Shown here in pieces: positions 32,344 through 40,407 of a stretch of 64,000 nucleotides of DNA; position 1 is the first letter of the stretch; each line of letters begins with the position of its first letter. The stretch is taken from assembly GCF_018118585.1 (NCBI RefSeq), contig NZ_CP069421.1:806001-870000 (forward strand), in the 5' to 3' direction. Origin of the DNA: Aristaeella lactis (GTDB taxonomy: Bacteria > Bacillota > Clostridia > Christensenellales > Aristaeellaceae). Under the pieces are notes generated by a model. The model did not search any database. It saw only the letters and a list, made by a program, of their open reading frames with translations, and was not told the origin of the DNA. The position numbers were made by a program, and so were the translations under genes.

Positions 32344-33048
32344 ATGGCACTTACTGAAGAGAATGGCATGGGTACAACCATGCTGGTGCAGCCGTCCGGA
32401 TATTCCGGCGGCGGGATGGGTAACCTGTTCGGCGGAGATCTGTCAATCATCGTCCTGTTCTTCCTGTTTATGATGATGGGAGGATGGGGCAACGGTTTCG
32501 GCGGAGGAATGGACGGCAACCTTTATCCGTGGATGAACAACAGCAACCAGATGGCATCCGGTTTCCAGAATCAGATGCTGAATGACAACATCACAGGCAT
32601 TCAGAACGGTATTACCGGAATCGGCTCACAACTGAACAACTACCAGATGAATGATCTGGAGCGGAGCTTTGCGGCGCAGACTGCGGCAACATCCGGAATG
32701 AGCGCTATCCAGAGCCAACTGGCACAGTGCTGCTGTGACAACAGGCTGGCTACCTGCCAGACACAGAACATTGTGCAGAACGAGGGTGCGGCCACACGGA
32801 TGGCCATTCAGCAGCAGACGCAGGCGATCCTGGACAAGATGTGCCAGCAGGAGATTGACGCGCTGAAGGACAAGAACCTGGAGCTTCAGAACCGCGTGAA
32901 CATGCTTAACCTGTCCGCAAGTCAGACGGCCCAGACGGCAGCGCTGATTGCTGACAACACTGCACAGACACAGTACATCGTGAACCGTGTTGCTCCGTAT
33001 CCGATTCCGAGCTATACGGTGGCAAATCCCAACACTCCCGCGGCCTGA
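32344..33048 (+). CDS. Gly/Asn-rich protein with one hydrophobic segment and CCC motif
   Basis: 234 residues. N-terminal Gly-rich region with a hydrophobic helix (LSIIVLFFLFMMMGGWGNG). The middle is rich in Gln/Asn/Met with QCCCDNR near residue 133. A coiled-coil-like helix (LKDKNLELQNRVNMLN) follows, then a Gln/Thr-rich end (SQTAQTAALIADNTAQTQ) and a Pro-rich tail. No enzymatic motif. Could be a virion-associated or membrane-associated protein; unknown. Confidence 0.7.
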   Translation: MALTEENGMGTTMLVQPSGYSGGGMGNLFGGDLSIIVLFFLFMMMGGWGNGFGGGMDGNLYPWMNNSNQMASGFQNQMLNDNITGIQNGITGIGSQLNNYQMNDLERSFAAQTAATSGMSAIQSQLAQCCCDNRLATCQTQNIVQNEGAATRMAIQQQTQAILDKMCQQEIDALKDKNLELQNRVNMLNLSASQTAQTAALIADNTAQTQYIVNRVAPYPIPSYTVANPNTPAA

Positions 33049-33063
33049 TGGGAGGGGTAAAAG

Positions 33064-33390
33064 ATGAAACACATCATTGATGAACTGTATGACCTGAAAG
33101 AGGCCGTGAGCTATGAGATTGGTGAAGCGAACAAGCGGATCAAGAACGCTGGCGGAAAGATCAGCACATCTGACCTGGACGTGATTGACAAACTGACTCA
33201 CAGCATGAAAAGCCTGGTAACCACATGCGCGATGCTGGAAAGCGAGGAGGGCGGATACAGCGGGAATTATCCGATGTATGGCCGTTCCTATCGTGACGGT
33301 GACCGCCGGGACGGCTACAGCGGACGGAGATACTACGGCAGACCGGATGACATGCGGGATGACATGGATCGCATGGGCGGCCAGAGGTAA
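33064..33390 (+). CDS. Helical protein with Tyr/Gly/Arg/Asp-rich tail
   Basis: 108 residues. Residues 1-60 are helical (DELYDLKEAVSYEIGEANK, DVIDKLTHSMKSLVTTCAML). Residues 65-108 are low-complexity, repeating YGR, DRRDGYSGRRYYGR and DDMRDDMDRM. SD GGAGGGG. Last prophage gene before the terminator; its tail composition is phase-separation-like, function unknown. Confidence 0.68.
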   Translation: MKHIIDELYDLKEAVSYEIGEANKRIKNAGGKISTSDLDVIDKLTHSMKSLVTTCAMLESEEGGYSGNYPMYGRSYRDGDRRDGYSGRRYYGRPDDMRDDMDRMGGQR

Positions 33391-33399
33391 CAAAAAAGG

Positions 33400-33430
33400 G
33401 ATGCTACATTTTTGTAGCATCTCTCTTTTT
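33400..33430. terminator. Bidirectional terminator at the prophage right end
   Basis: GATGCTACA/TGTAGCATC (33400-33408, 33413-33421), loop TTTT, with T-run 33422-33430 on plus and a CCTTTTTTG run on the minus side. Can end both the last phage gene and the tRNA-Lys transcript. Confidence 0.85.
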
Positions 33431-33489
33431 ATCCGGTTTCAGATTGCGATTTGATAAATCGTCACTCTGGTGTTCGGATGTGACACGGT

Positions 33490-33565
33490 TGGTACACCAT
33501 TAGGGACTCGAACCCTAGACACCCTGATTAAGAGTCAGGTGCTCTACCAACTGAGCTAATGGTGC
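33490..33565 (-). tRNA. tRNA-Lys (anticodon CUU)
   Basis: A 76-nt minus-strand tRNA with encoded CCA: acceptor GCACCAT/ATGGTGT, D arm GCTC/GAGC, anticodon arm CCTGA-CTCTTAA-TCAGG, T arm TAGGG-TTCGAGT-CCCTA. Positions 34-36 are CTT. Its 3' end faces the prophage, a typical attachment-site arrangement. Promoter at 33582-33609. Confidence 0.92.
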
Positions 33566-33581
33566 TCAAGCAACAAAAGCT

Positions 33582-33609
33582 ATTATACATATTATTCGAA
33601 CTCTGTCAA
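33582..33609 (-). promoter_or_regulatory. Promoter of tRNA-Lys
   Basis: Minus strand TTGACA (33609-33604), 16-bp spacer, TATAAT (33587-33582), about 16 bp ahead of the tRNA. Confidence 0.8.
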
Positions 33610-33634
33610 GAAGAATTTTTCAAAAAAGAAACAA

Positions 33635-33663
33635 TGTTTATTGAGGAAATTTTATGATATAAT
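33635..33663 (+). promoter_or_regulatory. Promoter of the mrnC operon
   Basis: TGTTTA (33635-33640), 17 bp, TATAAT (33658-33663), followed by SD GGAGG and the mrnC start. Confidence 0.6.
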
Positions 33664-33692
33664 TTATAGAACATATAATGGAGGTTATGTGA

Positions 33693-34106
33693 TTGAGTCT
33701 GCGCTTTGAAAAGACAATGGACGAAATGGAAGCCGCCCAGCTGAATGCCATACAGCTGGCTTATCTGGGAGACACCGTATGGGAAATGATTGTCCGGTAT
33801 AAGCTTATTTCACGTAAATACAACGTCCATCATATGCACAAAAAATGCGTCAGTCTTGTGAACGCGCATTCTCAGTACATGATCCTCGGATCCATACAGG
33901 ATGAACTGACCGAGACGGAAAAAGAGATTGTCCGGAGGGGGAGAAACGCGCATGCCAGACATGCTGCTCCGCGGAATCAGGATCCGGATGAATATGCCGC
34001 TTCCACCGGATTTGAAGCGTTGTTCGGTTTTCTGTATCTGACCGGACAGGATGAAAGGATCTGCCGGATTGTAAAACATATCGAAGAGGTGATATCGGAT
34101 GGCTGA
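33693..34106 (+). CDS. mrnC: Mini-ribonuclease III
   Basis: 137 residues from TTG 33693 (SD GGAGG eight nt ahead); ATG 33717 would drop eight residues. An RNase III catalytic domain without a dsRNA-binding domain: LAYLGDTVWEMIVRYKL carries the metal-binding Asp and FEALFGFLYLTGQ the second acidic site. Family members trim 23S rRNA ends. First gene of mrnC-thyX-rlmB-sigH. In many Clostridia cysS precedes it; here the tRNA and prophage do. Confidence 0.9.
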   Translation: MSLRFEKTMDEMEAAQLNAIQLAYLGDTVWEMIVRYKLISRKYNVHHMHKKCVSLVNAHSQYMILGSIQDELTETEKEIVRRGRNAHARHAAPRNQDPDEYAASTGFEALFGFLYLTGQDERICRIVKHIEEVISDG

Positions 34107-34845
34107 GCAAAAAAGAATGAAGGTTGTGCTTCTGCGGCACACACTGTCTCCGGAGGAAGCGATAGCCCTTGGTGCGAAACTGTGTTATTCAAAATCATCC
34201 ATCTCTGATTTACAGGAAAAAATATCCGCGAAGGATCAGACCGGATTTATTGAAAAACTGATGGATATGGGACATGAATCCGTCCTGGAACACGCATCTT
34301 TCACCTTTGGCGTGGAAGGTGTCAGCCGCGTTCTTCTCGCACAGCTTACAAGGCACAGAATTGCCAGTTTTTCCGTCCAGAGCCAGCGGTATGTGTCCTA
34401 TGAAAAAGGGTACGGATACATCATTCCGAAAAGTATCGAAGCGCTTGGTGAAGACGCGGTCAGAAGATACAGTGAACAGATGGATACTATAGAATCCTGG
34501 TATAAGGAATGGCAGGCTGAACTGGGATGTCAGGGTGAAAAATCAAATGAAGACGCCCGGTTCGTGCTGCCGAACGCCTGTGAGACCAGAATCATGGTAA
34601 CCATGAACGTACGTGAACTGAGGCACTTCTTCTCATTGCGCATGTGCAGCCGCGCCCAGTGGGAAATAAGGGAGATGGCGAATGAGATGTTCAGGCTTTG
34701 CTTCGAAACCGCACCGGCCCTGTTTAAAAACGCCGGACCGGCCTGCCTGAGGGGTAAATGCCCGGAAGGTGAAAAAAGCTGCGGTCAGGCTGTGAAGATC
34801 AGACAGGAACGGGAAGAAATGATCCGTGCGCATGAAAAGGAGTAA
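34099..34845 (+). CDS. thyX: Flavin-dependent thymidylate synthase
   Basis: 248 residues. Makes dTMP from dUMP using FAD, NADPH and methylene-THF. The ThyX signature RHRIASFSVQSQRY is intact (RHRxxSxxxxSxRY), with HESVLEHASFTF before it and ELRHFFSLRMCSRAQWEIR after it. Overlaps mrnC by 8 nt. The C-terminus has extra Cys (ACLRGKCPEGEKSCGQ), seen in several clostridial ThyX. Confidence 0.95.
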   Translation: MAEQKRMKVVLLRHTLSPEEAIALGAKLCYSKSSISDLQEKISAKDQTGFIEKLMDMGHESVLEHASFTFGVEGVSRVLLAQLTRHRIASFSVQSQRYVSYEKGYGYIIPKSIEALGEDAVRRYSEQMDTIESWYKEWQAELGCQGEKSNEDARFVLPNACETRIMVTMNVRELRHFFSLRMCSRAQWEIREMANEMFRLCFETAPALFKNAGPACLRGKCPEGEKSCGQAVKIRQEREEMIRAHEKE

Positions 34846-34849
34846 ATAT

Positions 34850-35773
34850 ATGTCATTTGATAAGAAGAAGAACAATACAAGGGGATTCAGGGCTACGTCA
34901 GAAAGAAGCCGTATATCAGGCAAAACGTATTCCGGTGACAGAAATACAAGAAAGGATCATGTAAAAGCTGAACCCCGGACAAGAGACTATCGTCAGTATG
35001 AATATCATCAGAAAGAGTTTTCTGATAAACCTGATCATAATGAACAGTCAAATGAATATATCCTTACGGGCAGGAATCCGATTCGGGAAGCGCTGAAAAA
35101 CCACCATGATCTCGAAAAGCTCCTTGTTCAGAAGGGAGAGCTTTCGGGTTCGGCCAGGGAGATTGTTCAGAAAGCAAAAGAACAGAAGATCCAGATCCAG
35201 GTTGTTGAAAAAAGCAGGCTGGATGCCATTGCTCCCAATCACCAGGGTCTGATTGCTATGGCTTCAGCCTATCAGTATTCAACAGTGGATGATATTCTGG
35301 AGGACGCGGCCAGCAAGGGAGAAGCTCCTTTTGTGATCATCCTGGACGGTATTACAGATCCGCACAACCTCGGCGCGGTCATCCGTACGGCTGAATGCAC
35401 GGGCGTTCACGGCATTATCATACCTCAGCACAGAAGCGTCGGATTATCACCTTCTGCTGTAAAGTCTTCAGCGGGAGCGGTTGAATATGTCAAGGTCGCC
35501 AGGGTTGGTAACCTTGCCCGGACGATTGAAGATCTCCAGAAAAAGAATATATGGTTTTATGCGGTTACAATGAACGGAACAGATTACAGGAAAACATCTT
35601 TTGACGGCGGGGTTGGTCTTGTTATAGGCGCCGAGGAAGATGGCATCAGCCGTCTTGTGGCTGAAAAGTGCGATTATGCAGTTTCCCTGCCGATGAAAGG
35701 AAAGATCGAGAGCCTCAATGCTTCCGTTGCAGCCGGTATCATGATGTACAGAGTTATGGAATGCAGGGGCTGA
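34850..35773 (+). CDS. rlmB: 23S rRNA 2'-O-methyltransferase RlmB-like
   Basis: 307 residues from ATG 34850 (SD AAGGAG). A charged, probably disordered 65-residue extension precedes the substrate-binding domain (YILTGRNPIREALKN). The SpoU domain follows: FVIILDGITDPHNLGAVIRT, VGLSPSAVKSSAGA, GLVIGAEEDGIS and MKGKIESLNASVAAGIMMY. Modifies G2251 in the 23S peptidyl-transferase centre in characterised members. Confidence 0.92.
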   Translation: MSFDKKKNNTRGFRATSERSRISGKTYSGDRNTRKDHVKAEPRTRDYRQYEYHQKEFSDKPDHNEQSNEYILTGRNPIREALKNHHDLEKLLVQKGELSGSAREIVQKAKEQKIQIQVVEKSRLDAIAPNHQGLIAMASAYQYSTVDDILEDAASKGEAPFVIILDGITDPHNLGAVIRTAECTGVHGIIIPQHRSVGLSPSAVKSSAGAVEYVKVARVGNLARTIEDLQKKNIWFYAVTMNGTDYRKTSFDGGVGLVIGAEEDGISRLVAEKCDYAVSLPMKGKIESLNASVAAGIMMYRVMECRG

Positions 35774-35800
35774 AAATGCTGATAATGGAGAAGGACTGTG

Positions 35801-36520
35801 ATGAACAAAGATGAGCATGGAACTGAGATGAATAATCTTCCCGAAGAACACACAAAAGTGCATATGGAAGAAGAGCGCAGTGACGATGTGATTCCGTTCA
35901 GAGATGTTTTCGGATCAAAAACTGATGAAGAAATTGTTCAGATGTGTCATGACGGAGATACGCATGCGGAAGAATATCTTCTGAACAAATACAAGAATTT
36001 TGTCCGTTCCAAAGCCAGAAGCTATTTCCTGATCGGCGCGGACCATGAAGATATTGTTCAGGAAGGTATGATCGGTTTATACAAATCCATACGTGATTAC
36101 AAGCCGGAAAAGCTCAGCTCATTTCGCGCGTTCGCCGAGCTCTGCATCACAAGGCAAATTATCACAGCCATTAAAACAGCCACAAGACAGAAGCATATTC
36201 CCTTAAACAGCTATGTTTCACTCAATAAGCCGTTATATGACGAGGAAAGTGACCGGACCCTGCTTGATATTATCATGGAGGGAGGAGCCGGCAATCCGGA
36301 GGATATGATCATCAACCAGGAGGATCTTGGCAATATCCATCAGAAGATCAATGAAGTCCTTTCGGGACTTGAACAGGAGGTCCTGTCTGCTTATCTTGAC
36401 GGCAAAAGCTATCAGGAAATAGCTGAAACACTTGGCCGGCACGTTAAATCAATCGATAATGCTTTACAGAGGGTCAAAAGGAAACTGGAAAAATACCTGG
36501 AAGAGAACGGGCGTTTCTGA
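35801..36520 (+). CDS. sigH: RNA polymerase sporulation sigma factor SigH
   Basis: 239 residues from ATG 35801 (the GTG just before is less likely). Sigma-70 region 2 (AEEYLLNKYKNFVRSKARSY, then GADHEDIVQEGMIGLYKSIR) and region 4 (SGLEQEVLSAYLDGKSYQEIAETL). RQKHIPLNSYVSLNKP is characteristic of SigH. Directs early stationary/sporulation transcription. The N-terminus has about 30 extra acidic residues compared with the Bacillus protein. Confidence 0.93.
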   Translation: MNKDEHGTEMNNLPEEHTKVHMEEERSDDVIPFRDVFGSKTDEEIVQMCHDGDTHAEEYLLNKYKNFVRSKARSYFLIGADHEDIVQEGMIGLYKSIRDYKPEKLSSFRAFAELCITRQIITAIKTATRQKHIPLNSYVSLNKPLYDEESDRTLLDIIMEGGAGNPEDMIINQEDLGNIHQKINEVLSGLEQEVLSAYLDGKSYQEIAETLGRHVKSIDNALQRVKRKLEKYLEENGRF

Positions 36521-36618
36521 AACATCGATTCTGTGCGTTTATCAACAACAGGCCGGTTCATGCACCATGGCGCTATAATGTGATATATACTGTCAGTATC
36601 TGACCGGATAAAATATAA

Positions 36619-36663
36619 AAACACCTCTGAATGATGTTATGAAGTCATCAGAGGTGTTTTTTA
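36619..36663. terminator. Bidirectional terminator between sigH and the anti-sigma gene
   Basis: ACACCTCTGA (36621-36630) pairs with TCAGAGGTGT (36648-36657), flanked by A-run and T-run. The 176-nt gap holds nothing else clear. Confidence 0.82.
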
Positions 36664-36696
36664 TGGAAGATTGAAGTTTCCTGAAAGGAAACAGGT

Positions 36697-37251
36697 TTAC
36701 TTACCGATGCTGTTACGGAACAGGTCGAAGAAAGACTGGCATTCCCAGCAGGTATTGTAGAGGAAATACGGTTCGTTTACGGGATATTTAACACTCTGGC
36801 CGTCTGAAGTGCTGATAATAAGGTATTCATTATTATCCCACTTTTCGTCGGCTGCGGGGAAGGATTCCTGCTGAAGCATACTGAGAAGCTGGGCGCATTT
36901 TTCTGATGATTCCAGTTTTCCGACAGATGTCAGTTCCATGGAAACAATATCGGATGCGTTAATGCTGCTGAATACAGATGTACTTCCTTCTTCTTTTCCA
37001 CCGGCTGCAAACACGGTCATTTCGCCGGGCTCAACCGGAGTGAGCGGACGAACATGATTCAGTGCAACAGTCAGTAGCAGAAGCACTGCCAGAACAGAGC
37101 ACAGGACAGGGAAAGGATGGAATCCTTTTTTTGTTGTTTCGGCGGGTGTCTGAGCAGCTTTCTGAAGAATTCTGTATTTCAGAGAATCATCTGCAGTCAG
37201 GCCGTAAAGAGCTGATTCAGTTTCTTCACGAAGATTTTCAAGTTTCATCAC
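36697..37251 (-). CDS. Membrane-anchored anti-sigma-like protein
   Basis: 184 residues: an N-terminal cytoplasmic part of about 45, one transmembrane helix (FPVLCSVLAVLLLLTVALNHV) and an extracytoplasmic domain with two Cys near the end (NTCWECQSFFDLF). ATGA overlap with the ECF sigma gene upstream supports an anti-sigma role. No classical zinc anti-sigma motif (HxxxCxxC) is visible, so the inhibition mode is unclear. Confidence 0.68.
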   Translation of the reverse strand: MMKLENLREETESALYGLTADDSLKYRILQKAAQTPAETTKKGFHPFPVLCSVLAVLLLLTVALNHVRPLTPVEPGEMTVFAAGGKEEGSTSVFSSINASDIVSMELTSVGKLESSEKCAQLLSMLQQESFPAADEKWDNNEYLIISTSDGQSVKYPVNEPYFLYNTCWECQSFFDLFRNSIGK

Positions 37252-37772
37252 TGCTGTTCATCTCCTTTCAATTCTTTCTGAAGCTTTTCCCTTGCTCTGC
37301 TCAGTCTGGAGGAAACGGTTCCTTCAGCAATTTGCAGCATGTCGGAAATCTCAGTAACCGTAAAACCCTGGTAATAGAAAAGCAGGACGACTTCTTTGAA
37401 TTCCGGTTTCAGAAGGCTGACCGCTTCGGCGAGGGAATGACGGTCTGTGATCTGGCCGATCTCATCCGGCGCAGGAAAGCATTCAAAACCGGGATGTCCG
37501 AGCACCACTTTTTTGATCCATGAACTTCTCCACAGATCACGGCACCGGTTCAGCGCGACTTTCAGAAGCCATGCTTTTTCCCGTCCCTGTTCAAGGAAAG
37601 GCTTGTTCATAATCAGTTTGACAAACACATCCTGCGTTACGTCTTCAGCCATTTCCCTGTTTCCCAGATAGTAATACGAAACACGAAGAACATCCGTTGC
37701 ATACAGCTCATAAAGCTGGTCAAAGGACAGGGAACTGGAAGAGCGATCTGTTATTTCAGGCTGCTGAGACAA
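37248..37772 (-). CDS. ECF RNA polymerase sigma factor
   Basis: 174 residues from TTG 37772 (SD GAGGTG). Region 2: FDQLYELYATDVLRVSYYYLG and MAEDVTQDVFVKLI. Region 4: LKPEFKEVVLLFYYQGFTVTEI and AEGTVSSRLSRAREKLQKEL. It is translationally coupled to the membrane protein behind it. An out-of-frame ATG at 37777 overlaps its start. Confidence 0.92.
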   Translation of the reverse strand: MSQQPEITDRSSSSLSFDQLYELYATDVLRVSYYYLGNREMAEDVTQDVFVKLIMNKPFLEQGREKAWLLKVALNRCRDLWRSSWIKKVVLGHPGFECFPAPDEIGQITDRHSLAEAVSLLKPEFKEVVLLFYYQGFTVTEISDMLQIAEGTVSSRLSRAREKLQKELKGDEQQ

Positions 37773-38044
37773 TTCATGATCACCTCTTCCATCTAATCAA
37801 CGTTTCAGAAACCGGTAAGATTCCAAACAATTTAAAAAAAAATAAAATAAAATTTCATTTATGTATTATAGCATACATTTCAATCTGCACAATGGCCTGT
37901 CTGCATGTTTTTGCAGAAAAAACGGGGGAATCAGCACTTGACGAAATCAAGCATGGAAAGGTAAAATGTAATAACAAAAAGGACATGAATTCTTAGGAAA
38001 AATCAGATTCTTATATCTATAAAGGAAAAGGGAGCGTGTGAAGC
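37773..38044. promoter_or_regulatory. Divergent promoter region, ECF sigma and glgC
   Basis: Minus strand: TTGTGC (37892-37887), 16 bp, TATAAT (37870-37865), with an 85-nt AU-rich leader toward the sigma gene. Plus strand: TTGACG (37938-37943), 18 bp, TAAAAT (37962-37967) toward glgC. No gene is seen in the 272-nt gap. Confidence 0.5.
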
Positions 38045-39229
38045 GTGTTAAGAAAGAAAACCTGTATTGCAATGCTTTTGGCCGGAGGACAGGGAAGCCG
38101 CCTTGGTATTTTGACAAAAAATGTTGCCAAGCCTGCTGTTCCTTACGGCGGTAAATACAGAATCATCGATTTTCCCCTGAGCAACTGCACAAACAGCGGT
38201 ATTGATACAGTCGGTGTCCTTACACAGTATCAGCCGCTTGAACTGAATGCCTATATCGGAAGCGGAGCCCCCTGGGATCTGGACATATCCAACGGAGGCG
38301 TTTTTGTACTGCCGCCCTATCAGAAAGGGAAAAGCGGAGAGTGGTACAGGGGAACAGCCAATGCCATCTATCAGAATATGGCGTTTATTGAGCAATACCA
38401 TCCGGATTATGTACTGATCCTCAGCGGAGACCATATATACAAAATGGATTATAACGCGATGCTGGATTATCATATCCGGAACGGTGCCGATTCCACAATC
38501 GCAGTCCGTGAAGTGCCGTGGGAGGAAGCTTCCCGTTTCGGTATCATGAATACCAATTCTGATAACAGGATTATCGAATTCGAGGAAAAACCAAAGAATC
38601 CCAAAAGCAACAAGGCTTCGATGGGTGTGTATATCTTTACATGGGAAAAACTGCGTAAGTATCTGACGCTGGATGAGGAAGACAAAAACAGTTCGAACGA
38701 TTTCGGCAAGAACATTATTCCGGACATGCTGAATGACAAACAGGTCCTGATGGCTTATGACTTTAACGGCTACTGGAAGGATGTCGGTACGATCGAGAGC
38801 CTCTGGGAAGCCAATATGGACCTGATCGACAACCCCACCACGATGGATCTGCATGATAAAAAATGGCGTATCTATTCCAAAAATCCCGGGATGCCGCCGC
38901 ATTATATCGCTGAAGGCGCTGTCGTGACAGACACCCTCATTACGGAAGGCTGCGAAGTATATGGCAAAGTAAACCATTCCATTCTTTTTGCCGGCGTTGT
39001 TGTTGAAGAGGGAGCAGACGTTGAATACAGCGTTGTCATGCCCGGCAGTATTATCAAACGCGGTTCGATTGTCAGACGCACCATCGTAGCTGAAAACGCT
39101 ACAGTCGGCGCCGGATCAATCATCGGTGAGAATACGGGAAATATAGCGGTTATCGGACAGGGCGTCACATTACCGGCCGGTGTTTCCGTTCCTGCGGGAA
39201 CGCAGGTTGATGAAACCTGCACTTTCTGA
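38045..39229 (+). CDS. glgC: Glucose-1-phosphate adenylyltransferase
   Basis: 394 residues from GTG 38045. Makes ADP-glucose for glycogen. Nucleotidyltransferase motif [14 protein letters not shown], then [20 protein letters not shown], the [11 protein letters not shown] segment, [11 protein letters not shown] and the [12 protein letters not shown] motif, with a left-handed beta-helix C-terminus. First gene of glgC-glgD-glgA. Confidence 0.96.
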   Translation: MLRKKTCIAMLLAGGQGSRLGILTKNVAKPAVPYGGKYRIIDFPLSNCTNSGIDTVGVLTQYQPLELNAYIGSGAPWDLDISNGGVFVLPPYQKGKSGEWYRGTANAIYQNMAFIEQYHPDYVLILSGDHIYKMDYNAMLDYHIRNGADSTIAVREVPWEEASRFGIMNTNSDNRIIEFEEKPKNPKSNKASMGVYIFTWEKLRKYLTLDEEDKNSSNDFGKNIIPDMLNDKQVLMAYDFNGYWKDVGTIESLWEANMDLIDNPTTMDLHDKKWRIYSKNPGMPPHYIAEGAVVTDTLITEGCEVYGKVNHSILFAGVVVEEGADVEYSVVMPGSIIKRGSIVRRTIVAENATVGAGSIIGENTGNIAVIGQGVTLPAGVSVPAGTQVDETCTF

Positions 39230-39262
39230 ACGGAAAAAATGAATGAAAGGGTGTAAAAACGT

Positions 39263-40384
39263 ATGAAAGACGTAATGGGAATTATTTATACAGGTGAAAA
39301 TGACGCCCGCCTGCGGGAACTGACGATTATACGTGCTATCGCGGCTTTGCCGGTTGCGGGACGTTTCCGGGTTATTGACTTCCTTGTTTCAAGCATGGTC
39401 AATGGCGGTATGAAGAACATCGGCGTGATTATGCAGAAAAACTATCACAGCCTGATGGACCATCTTGGATCGGGAAAGGAATGGGATCTTCACGGAAAAA
39501 ATAACGGACTGCACATTCTTCCGCCGTTCCTGACCAGGGAAAATGTGGGCCTCTATCCGGGTGTTCTGGACGGACTTCGTTCCAATACAGATTATCTGAC
39601 CAGAAGTAAACAGGAGCTTGTAGTCCTGAGCAACAGCGGAATTATTTACAATGCTCATTTCGATCAGATGATCGATTATTATGAATCCACAGGCGCTGAT
39701 ATTACCCTGCTTTACACAAAAGACCCATCCATGAAGCGGGATGAATACGGCACTTATATTTCAGTCAATGATAACGGGGATGTCACTGATATAGAAGTGG
39801 AACCGACTCATCCGTCCTATGGCAATACATTTATGCAGGTGTGCGTGATGAAAAGGGAATTCCTGAAGGATCTTGTTGACAAAGCCGTTGCGCACGGCCT
39901 TCATGATCTGGCCCGGGATATCCTCCTTCGCCTTGTTCAGGAAAAACAGGCAAAAGTGAATGCTTTTGAATATACAGGAGTATGCTGGAACATTGATTCT
40001 GTTCAGAGCTACTTTAAATTCAACATGGACATTCTGAAACCGGAAATAAGAAAAAGACTGTTTATTGATGAACTGCCTGTTTATACAAAAGTCCGTGATG
40101 AGATGCCGGCTTTCTACAGCAAAGAATCTCATGCCATCAATTCCCTGGTGGCAGACGGATGCCAGATTGAGGGAAAAATCGAAAACAGTGTATTGTTCAG
40201 GGGTGTGAAGGTCGCGCCGAACGCACATGTTAAAAACTGCATTATCATGCAGGACGGACAGGTACAGGAGGGTGCATATATTGAGAACTGCATACTTGAC
40301 AAACAGACTGTGATCAAACGGAATTCCAAACTGATCGGGCCGGAGGCCTATCCGATCGTTATTGCCAAGAATGTTGTTATCTGA
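39263..40384 (+). CDS. glgD: Glucose-1-phosphate adenylyltransferase GlgD subunit
   Basis: 373 residues. GlgC-like but lacking the GGxGxRL catalytic loop (N-terminus IIYTGENDARLRELTIIRAI), typical of the regulatory GlgD partner in Bacillota. RFRVIDFLVSSMVNGGMKNIG and a C-terminal hexapeptide-repeat helix are kept. Forms the GlgCD heteromer. Confidence 0.95.
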   Translation: MKDVMGIIYTGENDARLRELTIIRAIAALPVAGRFRVIDFLVSSMVNGGMKNIGVIMQKNYHSLMDHLGSGKEWDLHGKNNGLHILPPFLTRENVGLYPGVLDGLRSNTDYLTRSKQELVVLSNSGIIYNAHFDQMIDYYESTGADITLLYTKDPSMKRDEYGTYISVNDNGDVTDIEVEPTHPSYGNTFMQVCVMKREFLKDLVDKAVAHGLHDLARDILLRLVQEKQAKVNAFEYTGVCWNIDSVQSYFKFNMDILKPEIRKRLFIDELPVYTKVRDEMPAFYSKESHAINSLVADGCQIEGKIENSVLFRGVKVAPNAHVKNCIIMQDGQVQEGAYIENCILDKQTVIKRNSKLIGPEAYPIVIAKNVVI

Positions 40385-40407
40385 TTACTAAGGGGAGGGC
40401 ATTTCAT

